A DNA stretch of 64,000 bases from DATADD01 sp046262355 (GCA_046262355.1 JBHEMX010000101.1:1-64000); one strand, 5' to 3'. Shown: positions 44,036 through 53,172, counted from the first letter of the stretch. Notes: generated by a model from the letters alone, not told the origin. Numbers and translations are program-made.

Positions 44036-44977
44036 CTAGGACACCCGGCGCGCGCCGTCGCGTCGCACGTAGCTCTCGAGATGGGCGCGCGGTGAAGCCT
44101 TGTGGGTCTCCTGGAACTCCTCGAGCAACTGCTTCTCCTTGCGCGTGAGCTTGCGCGGCACTTCCACCTCGATCTTGACGAGGAGGTCGCCGGCTCCGCC
44201 GCGGGGGCCCGGCGCGCCGCGTCCCTTCACCCGCAGCGTCTGGCCGTTGCGCGTCCCCGCCGGAACCTTGACCGTCACGGAGCCGTCGAGCGTCGGAACG
44301 TCGACCTTGCTCCCGAGCGCCGCCTCCGTGAACGTCACCGGGACGGTGAGCTCGAGGTTGCCGCCCTTGAGCCGGCGGAACAGAGGATGCTCCTCCACCG
44401 ACACGCGCACGTAGAGGTCTCCCGGGCGGCCGCCTCCGCGCGCCGGTTCGCCCTTGCCGGCGACCTTGATGCGCGCGCCGTCGCCGACGCCCGGAGGCAC
44501 CCTCACCTTGCCCGCTTGGGGCAGCGTCACGGTGGTGCCGGCGACCGCGTCGTCGAAGGACAGCCTCACGGTCGTCTCCACATCTCGACCGGGGCCGCCC
44601 CCGCGGAAGCCGAGGCCTCCGAACAGGTCCTCGAAGACGCCGCCGCCCTCGCGGCCGAAGATGTCGCCGATGTCGCCGACGTTGACGCGCACGCCGCCGC
44701 CCTGATCCGGTCCGAACCCATAGATCCGCTCGCCGCCGGCCTCGACGAAGCTGCGCATCTGGTCGTACTCGCGCCGCTTGTCGTCGTGGGACAGGATGGC
44801 GTGCGCTTCGGAGATCTCCTTGAAGCGCGCCTCGGCCTGTGCGTCACCCTTGTTGGCGTCGGGATGGTGCTTCTGAGCGAGCTTGCGGTAGGCGCGCTTG
44901 ATGTCGTCCTTGGTTGCGTCCTTGGACACTCCGAGGACCTTGTAGAAATCCTTGTCGACCCAGTCGCGCTGCGCCAT
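44036..44977 (-). CDS. dnaJ: DnaJ-type co-chaperone without zinc finger
   Basis: A 313-residue J-domain protein with H-P-D in the J-domain, a G/F region (F-G-R-E-G-G-G-V-F) and the two C-terminal beta-domains. The C-x2-C-x-G-x-G zinc repeats of classical DnaJ are absent, so it is a type II (CbpA/DnaJ2-like) co-chaperone that stimulates DnaK. It sits between grpE and hspR. Confidence 0.93.
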   Translation of the reverse strand: MAQRDWVDKDFYKVLGVSKDATKDDIKRAYRKLAQKHHPDANKGDAQAEARFKEISEAHAILSHDDKRREYDQMRSFVEAGGERIYGFGPDQGGGVRVNVGDIGDIFGREGGGVFEDLFGGLGFRGGGPGRDVETTVRLSFDDAVAGTTVTLPQAGKVRVPPGVGDGARIKVAGKGEPARGGGRPGDLYVRVSVEEHPLFRRLKGGNLELTVPVTFTEAALGSKVDVPTLDGSVTVKVPAGTRNGQTLRVKGRGAPGPRGGAGDLLVKIEVEVPRKLTRKEKQLLEEFQETHKASPRAHLESYVRRDGARRVS

Positions 44978-44980
44978 GTC

Positions 44981-45595
44981 CTAGCCTTCCGTCTCTTCCT
45001 CATCGGCGATCTGTCGGCCCTCGTCGGCATCCTCGGGTCGCGCAACCACGACCATCGCGGGGCGCAGGATCGCGTCGCCGAGGCGATAGCCGCGCCGGTA
45101 CACCGTGTGCACGATGGGCTCCGTGACGCTCGGATCGTCGATCGCCTGGAACGCCTCGTGGACCCGCGGGTCGAACGCTGCGCCGTCGGCTTCGATCTCC
45201 TCGAGGCCCTCGTTCTCGAGCACCTGCCGCAGCTCTTTGACCACCAGCTCGATGCCGGGACCGCCCTCGCCGTGCTCGATCGCCCGCTCGAAGTTGTCCA
45301 GGACCGGCAGGAGTCGCTCCACGAGGCGCGCCGACGCGCGGTTCGCCATCGCGGTCTGCTCCCGCAGCACGCGCTTGCGGTAGTTGTCGAACTCCGCCTG
45401 CAGCCGGCGCAGGTCTTCGAGGAAGTCCTGCGCCTCCTGAGCCTCTTGCGTCTGAGCCATCTCGTCGTCTTTCGTGTCGACCATGTCGTCGTCGGCGTCG
45501 GGTGGGGCGGCCGTTGCGGCCGCCGCCTTCCCCGACGTTTGTCGCTTGTCCATCACCTTGACCTTGACGGGGCGCCGGCCTCGGTCTTCCGTCAC
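44981..45595 (-). CDS. grpE: Nucleotide exchange factor GrpE
   Basis: Releases ADP from DnaK. The 204-residue protein has an acidic N-terminus, a long coiled coil (F-L-E-D-L-R-R-L-Q-A-E-F-D-N-Y-R-K-R) and the C-terminal beta-wing with Y-R-R-G-Y-R-L. It overlaps the dnaK stop by 4 bases. Confidence 0.95.
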   Translation of the reverse strand: MTEDRGRRPVKVKVMDKRQTSGKAAAATAAPPDADDDMVDTKDDEMAQTQEAQEAQDFLEDLRRLQAEFDNYRKRVLREQTAMANRASARLVERLLPVLDNFERAIEHGEGGPGIELVVKELRQVLENEGLEEIEADGAAFDPRVHEAFQAIDDPSVTEPIVHTVYRRGYRLGDAILRPAMVVVARPEDADEGRQIADEEETEG

Positions 45596-47427
45596 GCGCT
45601 CTGCTCGCCCTCGTCGACTACCTCCGCGTCGACGACCTCGTCGTCGTCGCCCTGGGTCGCGTCGGCTGCCGCTGCGCCGCCCGGCTGCTGCGTCTGGCGA
45701 TAGAGCACCTCTGCAAGCCGCTGCGACGCCGTCAGCAGCGCCTCCGTCGAGCGCTTGATGCGCTCGACGTCGGAGCTCGCCAGCGCGTCGCGCGCCTCTT
45801 GCAGCGCGTCCTCGACGTGCTTGCGATCGGATTCGTCGAGCTTGTCGCCGTGCTCCTTGAGGTTCTTCTCCGTCTGGTAGACGGCATTGTCCGCCTGGTT
45901 GCGGGCCTCGGCCTCCTCGCGCCGGTCGCGGTCCTCGGCGGCGTGCGCCTCGGCCTCCCGCACCATCCTGTCGATGTCCTCGCCGGCGAGCTTGGTGCCG
46001 CCCGTGATCGTCATCGACTGCTCTCGCCCGGTGCCGAGATCCTTGGCGGAGACGTTGACGATGCCGTTCGCGTCGATGTCGAACGCGACCTCGATCTGAG
46101 GCATCCCGCGCGGCGCAGGTGGGATCCCGACGAGCTGGAACTTGCCCAACGACTTGTTGCGGAAGGCCATGTCGGCCTCGCCCTGGAGCACGTGGATCTC
46201 AACGGACGGTTGATTGTCGTCCGCCGTCGTGAACGTCTCCGAGCGCTTCGTCGGGATCGTCGTGTTGCGGTCGATCAACCTCGTGAAGATGCCGCCCTTG
46301 GTCTCCACGCCGAGCGACAGGGGCGTGACGTCGAGCAGCAGCACGTCCTTGACCTCGCCCTTGAGCACGCCGGCCTGGGTCGCGGCCCCGAGCCCGACGA
46401 CCTCATCGGGGTTCACTCCCTGGTGTGGCTCCTTGCCTCCGGTGAGGTCCTTGACCAGCGCACGCACTTGAGGCATGCGCGTGGACCCGCCCACGAGGAT
46501 GACGTGATCGATGCTCGAGACCGGGATACCGGCATCCTTCACGGCCGCCTCGAACGGCGGCTTGCAGCGCTCGAGCAGGTCCTGGGTCATGCGCTCGAAC
46601 TCGGAGCGCGTGAGCGTCTCGTCCAGGTGCAGTGGACCCTGCTCGCTGGCCGTGATGAAGGGCAGGTTGATCGTCGTCTTCTGTGCGGACGACAGCTCGA
46701 TCTTCGCCTTCTCGGCCGCCTCCTTGAGCCGCTGCAGAGCCATCTTGTCCTTGGACAGGTCGATGCCGTGGCTGTTACGGAACTGCGTCACGAGATGGTC
46801 GATCACGCGCTGGTCCCAGTCATCGCCGCCGAGCTTGGTGTCGCCGTGCGTCGCCTTCACGTCGAAGACGCCCTCGCCGATCTCGAGCAGCGAGACATCG
46901 AAGGTGCCGCCGCCGAGGTCGAACACGAGGATCGTTTGCTCGCCCTCGTTGCGGTCGAGCCCGTAGGCGAGCGACGCCGCGGTGGGCTCGTTGATGATGC
47001 GCAGGACCTCGAGACCGGCTATCTGTCCGGCCTCCTTGGTCGCCTGACGCTGGGCGTCGTCGAAGTAGGCCGGGACCGTGATGACGGCCTCGGTGACCTT
47101 GTCCCCGAGGTACGCCTCGGCGTCGGCCTTGAGCTTCATGAGGATGCGCGCCGAAATCTCCTGCGGCGAGTAGTCCTTGCCGTCGATCGTGACCTTGTCG
47201 TCTGTGCCCATGGCCCGCTTGATCGAGCGGATCGTGCGGTCGGGGTTCGTGATCGCCTGGCGCTTGGCGACCTCACCGACGAGCACCTCGCCGTCGCGCG
47301 AGAACGCCACCACGGACGGCGTCGTGCGCCCGCCCTCGGCGTTCGGCATCACGGTGGGCTCGCCACCCTCGAGGACGGCCACCACGGAGTTCGTGGTCCC
47401 CAGGTCTATCCCAACGGCCTTTGCCAT
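45592..47427 (-). CDS. dnaK: Chaperone DnaK (Hsp70)
   Basis: ATP-dependent chaperone. The 611-residue protein has the N-terminal phosphate loop G-I-D-L-G-T-T-N-S, F-D-L-G-G-G-T-F-D, the L-V-G-G-S-T-R-M-P block, the linker V-L-L-L-D-V-T-P-L-S-L and a C-terminal lid ending in an acidic tail. It heads the dnaK-grpE-dnaJ-hspR-clpB operon. Confidence 0.97.
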   Translation of the reverse strand: MAKAVGIDLGTTNSVVAVLEGGEPTVMPNAEGGRTTPSVVAFSRDGEVLVGEVAKRQAITNPDRTIRSIKRAMGTDDKVTIDGKDYSPQEISARILMKLKADAEAYLGDKVTEAVITVPAYFDDAQRQATKEAGQIAGLEVLRIINEPTAASLAYGLDRNEGEQTILVFDLGGGTFDVSLLEIGEGVFDVKATHGDTKLGGDDWDQRVIDHLVTQFRNSHGIDLSKDKMALQRLKEAAEKAKIELSSAQKTTINLPFITASEQGPLHLDETLTRSEFERMTQDLLERCKPPFEAAVKDAGIPVSSIDHVILVGGSTRMPQVRALVKDLTGGKEPHQGVNPDEVVGLGAATQAGVLKGEVKDVLLLDVTPLSLGVETKGGIFTRLIDRNTTIPTKRSETFTTADDNQPSVEIHVLQGEADMAFRNKSLGKFQLVGIPPAPRGMPQIEVAFDIDANGIVNVSAKDLGTGREQSMTITGGTKLAGEDIDRMVREAEAHAAEDRDRREEAEARNQADNAVYQTEKNLKEHGDKLDESDRKHVEDALQEARDALASSDVERIKRSTEALLTASQRLAEVLYRQTQQPGGAAAADATQGDDDEVVDAEVVDEGEQSA

Positions 47428-47467
47428 CGTGTCAGCCTCCTATCCGGAAGAACTTGCTTGTCTGTCC

Positions 47468-47496
47468 AGTATCAGATTTGAGTGTACTGGTGTCAA
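47468..47496 (-). promoter_or_regulatory. Promoter of the dnaK operon
   Basis: On the minus strand TTGACA (47491-47496) is followed after 17 bases by GATACT (47468-47473), 41 bases before the dnaK ATG. A HAIR-like dyad overlaps the -35 and spacer. Confidence 0.82.
47478..47496. promoter_or_regulatory. HAIR-like HspR operator at dnaK
   Basis: TTGAGT, 7 bases, then TGTCAA. The first half matches the HspR half-site fully; the second deviates in two positions because it doubles as the -35 hexamer. Overlap with -35 and spacer fits direct repression. Confidence 0.72.
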
Positions 47497-47650
47497 CTTT
47501 GTCCCCCGCCCGGATATTCCCACCGCAGAGAATCCGGACCATGCCAAGCCACTATTCGCGACCTTCCGCCCGTTGTATCTTTTGCCTACCCCTCGCACCA
47601 CCGATGCGGCCCCGCGGGGCCCTGCTCCCTCGCGAAGGAGACCTGTAGGG

Positions 47651-48310
47651 ATGGGTATGGATTTCAACTACCCGCTGACGCGCTACGTCTACCGGCCGGT
47701 GTCGCGGCCGGTGGCCGGCTGGCTCGCGCGCACGTCCGTGACGCCGATCCAGGTGAGCTGGCTCAGCGCGGTGTTCGCGGCCGCCGGTGGCGTGGCGTTC
47801 GCTCAGCGCGCCTATGTCCTCGGCGTCGTGCTCGTGCTCGTCGGCCAGGTGACCGACTGCGTCGACGGAGACCTCGCGCGCGTGACCGGTCGATCATCGC
47901 GCTCCGGGGCATATCTCGACAGCGTCCTCGATCGCTGGACCGACGCCGCGCTCATCATCGGGCTCGCGTTCTCGGACCTCGAACGCTTCGGCGGTGCGGC
48001 CGGCTTCGCCCTCGTAGGGGCCTCGCTCACGAGCTACACGCGCGCGCGGGCGCAGTCCCTCGGCACCGACTGCCCCGACGGCATCGCAACGCGCGACGCC
48101 CGCCTCCTCGTGCTCATGCTCGCCCCCCTGTTCCACCTCATCACCCTCGGGCTGTGGCTCGTGGCGATCCTCGGGGCGGTGACCTCGCTGCAGCGGATGT
48201 GGTGGTCGATGCGAGCGTTGCACGCCCACGACCACAGTGACGGCAACGGCCTCCCGCCTCGGCGGATGCCCGAGGCGGTAGACGGAGCCGAACCCGAGCA
48301 CTCGCCGTAG
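47651..48310 (+). CDS. CDP-alcohol phosphatidyltransferase-like membrane enzyme
   Basis: A 219-residue membrane protein with the complete family motif: D-C-V-D-G-D-L-A-R-V, then G-A-Y-L-D-S-V-L-D-R. About six helices are visible. It differs from the PIP synthase at 25.7 kb and has a hydrophilic tail. The alcohol substrate is unknown. Transcription diverges from dnaK across 220 bases. Confidence 0.87.
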   Translation: MGMDFNYPLTRYVYRPVSRPVAGWLARTSVTPIQVSWLSAVFAAAGGVAFAQRAYVLGVVLVLVGQVTDCVDGDLARVTGRSSRSGAYLDSVLDRWTDAALIIGLAFSDLERFGGAAGFALVGASLTSYTRARAQSLGTDCPDGIATRDARLLVLMLAPLFHLITLGLWLVAILGAVTSLQRMWWSMRALHAHDHSDGNGLPPRRMPEAVDGAEPEHSP

Positions 48311-48357
48311 CTGCGGCAGCACTCAAAACACCGAGAGCGCCTGCCGACAACCTCGGC

Positions 48358-48712
48358 ATGGACCGCGCCGGCGCCACGATGGTCGCACGCCAGCTCGTCG
48401 ACCACGTCGAGAGGGTCATCCGAGGGAAGCGAGCAGTCGTCGAGGCCGCAGCCACCGCGCTGTTCGCCGGTGGGGCACCTGCTGATCGAGGACGTTCCCG
48501 GCGTCGGTAAGACGATGCCGGCGCGCGCTCGCGCGCTCCATCAGGGGCACCTTCAAGCGGGTTCAAGCGACGCCCGATCACTGCCCACCGACATCACGGG
48601 GGCGAGCATCTTCAACCGCTCCCGCGACGAGTTCGAGTTCGTGCCGGGGGGGCTGTTCGCGCACGTCGTGCTCTTCGACGAGATCAACCGGACCACGCCG
48701 CGGACGCAATCG
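48358..48712 (+). pseudogene. moxR fragment, frameshifted and truncated
   Basis: Encodes the first part of a MoxR-type AAA+ ATPase. V-I-R-G-K-R-A-V-V-E, H-L-L-I-E-D-V-P-G-V-G-K-T and V-L-F-D-E-I-N-R-T-T-P-R-T-Q-S are all readable, but only by changing frame at the G4 run 48472-48475 and again between 48510 and 48565. The sequence stops at the R-T-Q-S motif, where an intact MoxR would continue for about 200 residues. It then runs straight into a transglutaminase-protein sequence. Confidence 0.7.
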
Positions 48713-49875
48713 CGGTACGCCACGACAACGATCGCGGTGGCGGTCGCCGGAGCCCTGCTGTTCCTGGTAATCCCCCAACCCTCCGGCGCCCGTACCTTCG
48801 CCTTGCCGTTCTCGATCGGATCGGGCGTCGGGAGTCCCGCGGGCGGAGCGATCGTGAGCCCCGTCTTCTCGCCGAACCTGTCCTCGGGGCGCTCCAGCGC
48901 GTCCTCGTACTACGGCTTCTCACAGAGGATGGACCTGCGCGTCAGGGGTGAGCTGTCGGACCGTCATGCGCGTGCGTTCGTCCGCTCCCGCCATGTGGAA
49001 GGGGTTGGTCTTCGACTCCTACGACGGTGTCGCGTGGACCGGCGACGAATCCGATCCCGCGCCGCTGCCGGGGGATGCACCGTTCGCCTACCCGCTCGAG
49101 CTCCGGAGTCTCGGGCCGCGCGCGACGGTGACGCAGACCTACTACATCGAGGCCGAGCAACCGAACGCGATCTTCGCCGCCGGTCAGCCGGACGACGTCT
49201 GGTTCCCCGGGCGTGGACGAGCTCGGCGCGTTGCGCACCCCGGCAACGTTGTCTCCAGGGCTCGTCTACAGCGTCGTCTCGACGCGCGGCCGCCGCACCC
49301 CGCGCGCCCTGCGGAGCGCCACCGACGACGGCGCGCCCGAGGCACAGGCGCGCTACCTGCAGCTCCCCGACGACCTTCCCGAGCGCGTGAAGGACCTGGC
49401 GCGCGCGGCCACGCGCGACGCCACGAACGACTTCGATCGAGTCCTCGCGATCGAGAGCTATCTCCGCCGCAACTTTCGCTACACGATCGACTCACCCGTG
49501 CCTCCTCCCGGCCGAGACGCCGTCGATCACTTCCTGTTCGACGCCAAGGTCGGGTTCTGCGAGCAGTTCGCCTCGGCGACCACGGTGATGCTGCGGAGCC
49601 TGGGCATACCGGCGCGCGTGGCGGCGGGGTATGCCGTCGGTGATCGCAACCCCTTCACCGGCCTCTACGACGTGCGGGCGAGCGACGCGCACACCTGGGT
49701 CGAGGTGTGGTTCCCCGACGGCCTCGGCTGGGACGAGTTCGACCCCACCTTCGAGGTGCCGCCCGCGCGCACGGACGTGGCCGACGTCCTTCCGCTCGCC
49801 AGGGCATTGGCCTTCGCCGCCGACCAGCTCGACTCGCTCGCCCGGGGACGCGCGCAGGCGTGGGTGCGACGATGA
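48713..49875 (+). pseudogene. TgpA-like transglutaminase, N-terminal half missing, frameshifted
   Basis: The sequence resumes at one membrane helix (I-A-V-A-V-A-G-A-L-L-F-L-V) and the extracellular part of a TgpA/DUF3488 protein. The transglutaminase core is complete: F-C-E-Q-F-A-S-A with the nucleophile, D-A-H-T-W-V-E-V with the His, and W-D-E-F-D-P-T. Frames change near 48958 and 49204-49212. The piece from 49213 to 49875 is intact. The usual neighbour order moxR-DUF58-tgpA has lost the rest of moxR, DUF58 and the TgpA membrane bundle. Confidence 0.7.
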
Positions 49876-50267
49876 TCGTCGTGGCGCTTGCTGCGGTAGG
49901 CGTGTGGGCCGCCCTCGCGGCGCGCCGCAGGTTGTCGCGCTCCGCGCGCCCACACGCCGGCGCGCGCGACCCGTGCGAGCCGCTCGGGCCCGTGGCGCGC
50001 GCCTTCGCACAGCTCGAGCGCGCGCTCGCGCACACGGGTCGGCGGCGCCGTGAGATGGAGACCGCGCGCGAGCTGATGGCGCGCACCGCCGACCTCGGCG
50101 AGGTGTCCTCGGCCCGCGCCCTCGAGGCCTTCGAGCGGGAGCGCTACGGCGACGAGTGTCCGTCGGTCGCCGAGTCCGACGACGCCGTCACGGAGCTCGA
50201 GAGGCTCGCCACACGCGCGGCGAGCCCGGGCCACGCCGGAGGAGCGTTGGTCCGCCGTCCAACGTAG
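49872..50267 (+). CDS. DUF4129-like membrane-anchored protein
   Basis: A 131-residue protein with one N-terminal helix (V-V-A-L-A-A-V-G-V-W-A-A-L-A) and a basic helical domain like the DUF4129 tail of TgpA proteins. Its ATG overlaps the transglutaminase stop by 4 bases. It is either a separate subunit or the natural C-terminus of the same protein split by a shift. Confidence 0.6.
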   Translation: MIVVALAAVGVWAALAARRRLSRSARPHAGARDPCEPLGPVARAFAQLERALAHTGRRRREMETARELMARTADLGEVSSARALEAFERERYGDECPSVAESDDAVTELERLATRAASPGHAGGALVRRPT

Positions 50268-50322
50268 GGGTGGGTGAATGCCGGATGCTCGCTGTCGCGC
50301 CGGCGAGGCGCTCGCCGACGCT

Positions 50323-52428
50323 CTAGCTGCGGAGTGAGGGACGAACCGGTCCCGGGAGCTCGTCGGTCGGCGCGGGGATGTCGCCGGGGCCCTCCGCGGG
50401 CTCGCCGAAGTGTGCGTCGAGGTCCTTGCGGTCGAGGCTTTCCTTCTCGAGCAGGACCGCGGCGAGCGTATCGAGGTCCTGACGGCGCGCCGCGAGTATC
50501 CGCCTCGCCTTGTCCTGGCCCTCCAGCAGGAGCGCCTTGACCTCGCGGTCGATCGCAACCTCGGTCTCCTCGGAGACGTCGTCTCCCCGGCGGAACACGG
50601 GCGCCAGGAAGCGGGGGCCCTCGTCGGCGATGTTGATCGGCCCCACCTTCGTCGACATGCCGAACTCCATCACCATGCGGCGGGCGATCTCGGTGGCCTT
50701 CTTGAGATCGTCCTGCGCGCCGGTGGTGGCGAAGCCGAACACGACCTCCTCGGCGGCGCGCCCGCCGAGGAGGACCGCGATGCGGTCCCTCAGCTCGGGC
50801 TCGGACATCAGGTAGCGCTCCTCGTCGGGAAGCTGCTGCGTGTAGCCGAGCGCGCCGATCCCGCGCGGGATGATCGACACGCGATGCACGGGGTCGGAGT
50901 GCTGGACGAAGCGCGCGACGAGCGCGTGACCGAGCTCGTGGAAGGCGACGAGACGCCTCTCCTTGTCCGACAGCACCTGCGAGCGACGCTCGAGGCCCGC
51001 GATCACGCGATCGATCGCCTCCTCGAGGTCGGCCATCGTGACCTCGTCGCGCCCTCGGCGCGCCGCCAGGAGCGCGCCCTCGTTGATGAGATTGGCGAGC
51101 TGTGCGCCCGAGAACCCGGGGGTCCGGCGTGCGAGCACCTTGAGGTCGGCGTCCGCGCCGAGCTTCACGTTGCGGGCGTGGATCGCCAGGATCTCCTCCC
51201 GCCCCCGGATGTCGGGCAGGTTCACCTGTATCTGACGGTCGAAGCGCCCCGGGCGCAGCAGCGCCTGGTCGAGCACCTCGGGGCGGTTGGAGGCCGCCAT
51301 GATGATCACTCCGCTGTTCGGCTCGAAGCCGTCCATCTCGGTCAGCAGCTGCTGGAGGGTCTGCTCCTGCTCCTGGTTCGAGCCCATCTGGTAGCCGGCC
51401 GCACCGGAGCGCGCCTGCCCGATGGAATCGATCTCGTCGATGAACACGATCGCCGGCGCGCGCTCGCGCGCCTGCTGGAAGAGGTCGCGTACGCGCGCCG
51501 CGCCGAGGCCCACGAAGAGCTCGACGAACTCCGACGCGGAGACGTAATAGAAGGGCACGCCGGCCTCTCCCGCGACGGCGCGCGCCAGAAGCGTCTTGCC
51601 GGTGCCGGGCGGGCCGACGAGCAGCACGCCTCTCGGGATGCGTCCCCCGATGCGGCTGAACTTGGCGGGCGTTCTAAGGTACTCGACGAGCTCCTGGAGC
51701 TCCGCCTCGACCTCGTCGACGCCCGCGACGTCCTCGAACGTCGTCTTGAGGTCGGTGCGGTCGTAGAGCTTCGCCTTGTTCTTGCCGAGCGACAGAGGTC
51801 CTCCCTGACCGCCGAGCTGCTGGCGCATGCGGCGATAGAACACGAAGTAGTAGAGCAGCGCGATGAGCCCGAAAGGCAGGATCCAGCCGAAGAAGAAGCC
51901 GGCCCACGCGCTCGGCTGCGTGCCCGAGAACGGCACCTCGTTTCGCCGCAGCCTCTTGATGAGGCTGTTCGTCTGGAAGTTCGGCGTGATCGTCGACGTG
52001 AACTGGACGTCGTCGCCGTCGCTCTCGTAGGTCCCCGCCGCGGCCGTGTCCGAGATGTCGACCTCGGTGACGCTCCCGTCGTCGACGAGCTGCAGGAAAC
52101 GCGAGAAGCGGATCTCCTCCGGCCGCTCGACCAGCGTCGTCTGAAAGAACAGGAGCAGCAGGACGCCGCCGATGATCCACGCGATCGTCGTTCGTCGTTG
52201 GTTGGGCTCGAACGGCGTCTTCGCGCCGGAACCCTTGCGCGCCTGCGCATTGGATCCCTGCCCCTTTGATGCCTGTCCCTTTGACCCCGGACCCTTGGAC
52301 CCCCGGCCCTTGGATCCCGGACCCCTGAGCGCCGACCTGGGACCCGGCTTCTTCCCGCTCGGCTGCTGGTCGACGGGACCACCGGCCTCCCTGCCGGGTC
52401 CGGACGCCGGCTCGCGCGGCGTCGTCAT
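50323..52428 (-). CDS. ftsH: ATP-dependent zinc metalloprotease FtsH
   Basis: A membrane AAA+ protease that degrades misassembled membrane proteins and regulators. The 701-residue protein has two helices flanking a short extracytoplasmic domain, Walker A G-P-P-G-T-G-K-T, the pore motif, the second region of homology and zinc motif F-H-E-L-G-H. Unusually, about 70 residues precede the first helix and are built of G/S/K/P/Q repeats (G-S-K-G-x-G-S-K-G). The start M-T-T-P-R-E is preferred, since the longer frame runs through repeated hairpin DNA. Confidence 0.95.
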   Translation of the reverse strand: MTTPREPASGPGREAGGPVDQQPSGKKPGPRSALRGPGSKGRGSKGPGSKGQASKGQGSNAQARKGSGAKTPFEPNQRRTTIAWIIGGVLLLLFFQTTLVERPEEIRFSRFLQLVDDGSVTEVDISDTAAAGTYESDGDDVQFTSTITPNFQTNSLIKRLRRNEVPFSGTQPSAWAGFFFGWILPFGLIALLYYFVFYRRMRQQLGGQGGPLSLGKNKAKLYDRTDLKTTFEDVAGVDEVEAELQELVEYLRTPAKFSRIGGRIPRGVLLVGPPGTGKTLLARAVAGEAGVPFYYVSASEFVELFVGLGAARVRDLFQQARERAPAIVFIDEIDSIGQARSGAAGYQMGSNQEQEQTLQQLLTEMDGFEPNSGVIIMAASNRPEVLDQALLRPGRFDRQIQVNLPDIRGREEILAIHARNVKLGADADLKVLARRTPGFSGAQLANLINEGALLAARRGRDEVTMADLEEAIDRVIAGLERRSQVLSDKERRLVAFHELGHALVARFVQHSDPVHRVSIIPRGIGALGYTQQLPDEERYLMSEPELRDRIAVLLGGRAAEEVVFGFATTGAQDDLKKATEIARRMVMEFGMSTKVGPINIADEGPRFLAPVFRRGDDVSEETEVAIDREVKALLLEGQDKARRILAARRQDLDTLAAVLLEKESLDRKDLDAHFGEPAEGPGDIPAPTDELPGPVRPSLRS

Positions 52429-52750
52429 GGATGCATCACGTCCCCCAGCGTAGTGCCTCCCTGCACCTTGTCCTGCGCCGGCTGCGCCGCGGCTCAGGCG
52501 CGCTCGGCCACGCCCCCGATGCCGGCCCCGAGCCGCCCGGTGCGCTCCAGCGACCAGAGACCCTCCACCGCCGCTCAGCGGTGGTACCGGGTCAAAGGTC
52601 CCTCGCACCCGACCTCCGCCGAGCCCCCGGGCTTGCGCGCGCGACCAGAGACCCCTTCACCGCCGCTCAGCGGTGGTACCGGGTCAAGGGTCTCCCATGC
52701 GAAGCCGCCGGCTGCGCCGGGGTGGCGCGAACCGGCGCGAACATCGGGGC
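52429..52750. other. Gene-free gap between ftsH and the receiver-like gene
   Basis: About 320 bases between divergent genes. The promoters of both must lie here, but no clear -35/-10 is visible. The main content is a pair of hairpin repeats (next entry). Confidence 0.5.
52552..52693. repeat. Two copies of a 50-bp palindromic repeat
   Basis: Copies at 52552-52601 and 52643-52693 share gaccagagaccc, a CACCGC...GCGGTG stem with a short loop, gtaccgggtcaa and an outer GACCC...GGGTC pairing. They differ at only a few positions and are 91 bases apart. The form resembles REP-type elements or paired regulatory hairpins. Confidence 0.7.
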
Positions 52751-53146
52751 GTGAACCGGGAAGGCGAGAACCGGGAAGGCGAGAACCGGGAAGGGAACGA
52801 GCGCTCGGCGCTGCTCGTGGGCGGCGACCTCATGGCGCGGGCGAGGCTCGAGGCGGCCGCGTCCGCGGCGGGCGTCGCACTCCACACCGCGTCGCCGGAG
52901 GGGCTCGGGGAGGCACTGCGCGCGGCTCCCGCGAGGTGGCTGATCCTCGATCTCGACCAGGGCCGGCGCGCCGCACTGGATGCGCTCGTGCGGGCGCGCG
53001 CCGACGGCCTCGTGCCCGAGAGAGTGGTCGGCTACTTCTCCCACGTCGACGAGGAATTGGGGCGCGCCGCGCGCGCCGCAGGTTGCGAGGCGCTGCCCCG
53101 GGGAAGGTTCTGGCGAACGCTGCCGGAGCTGTTCGGCGCGCCGTGA
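52751..53146 (+). CDS. Receiver-like (CheY-fold) protein
   Basis: A 131-residue protein. After a repeated N-R-E-G-E N-terminus encoded by a 15-bp tandem repeat, it has a receiver-like alternation: A-L-L-V-G-G-D-L-M, L-I-L-D-L-D-Q and V-V-G-Y-F-S-H-V-D. The phospho-acceptor position is L-D-L-D, but the first acidic pair is reduced to G-G-D, so phosphorylation is doubtful. The GTG start precedes the repeat. Confidence 0.62.
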   Translation: MNREGENREGENREGNERSALLVGGDLMARARLEAAASAAGVALHTASPEGLGEALRAAPARWLILDLDQGRRAALDALVRARADGLVPERVVGYFSHVDEELGRAARAAGCEALPRGRFWRTLPELFGAP

Positions 53147-53172
53147 CCCTTCAGCGCAAAGGAGAGAAAAGC

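Noticed and set aside
45799..47481. A 560-residue plus-strand reading frame opposite dnaK
   Set aside because: Antisense shadow of dnaK, with no family motif and a His/Arg-rich composition.
47900..48310. A second copy of pgsA or phosphatidylinositol synthase
   Set aside because: It has the general CDP-alcohol motif but no context or motif that identifies the alcohol, so no specific name is given.
50410..52269. A 619-residue plus-strand reading frame opposite ftsH
   Set aside because: Shadow of ftsH.
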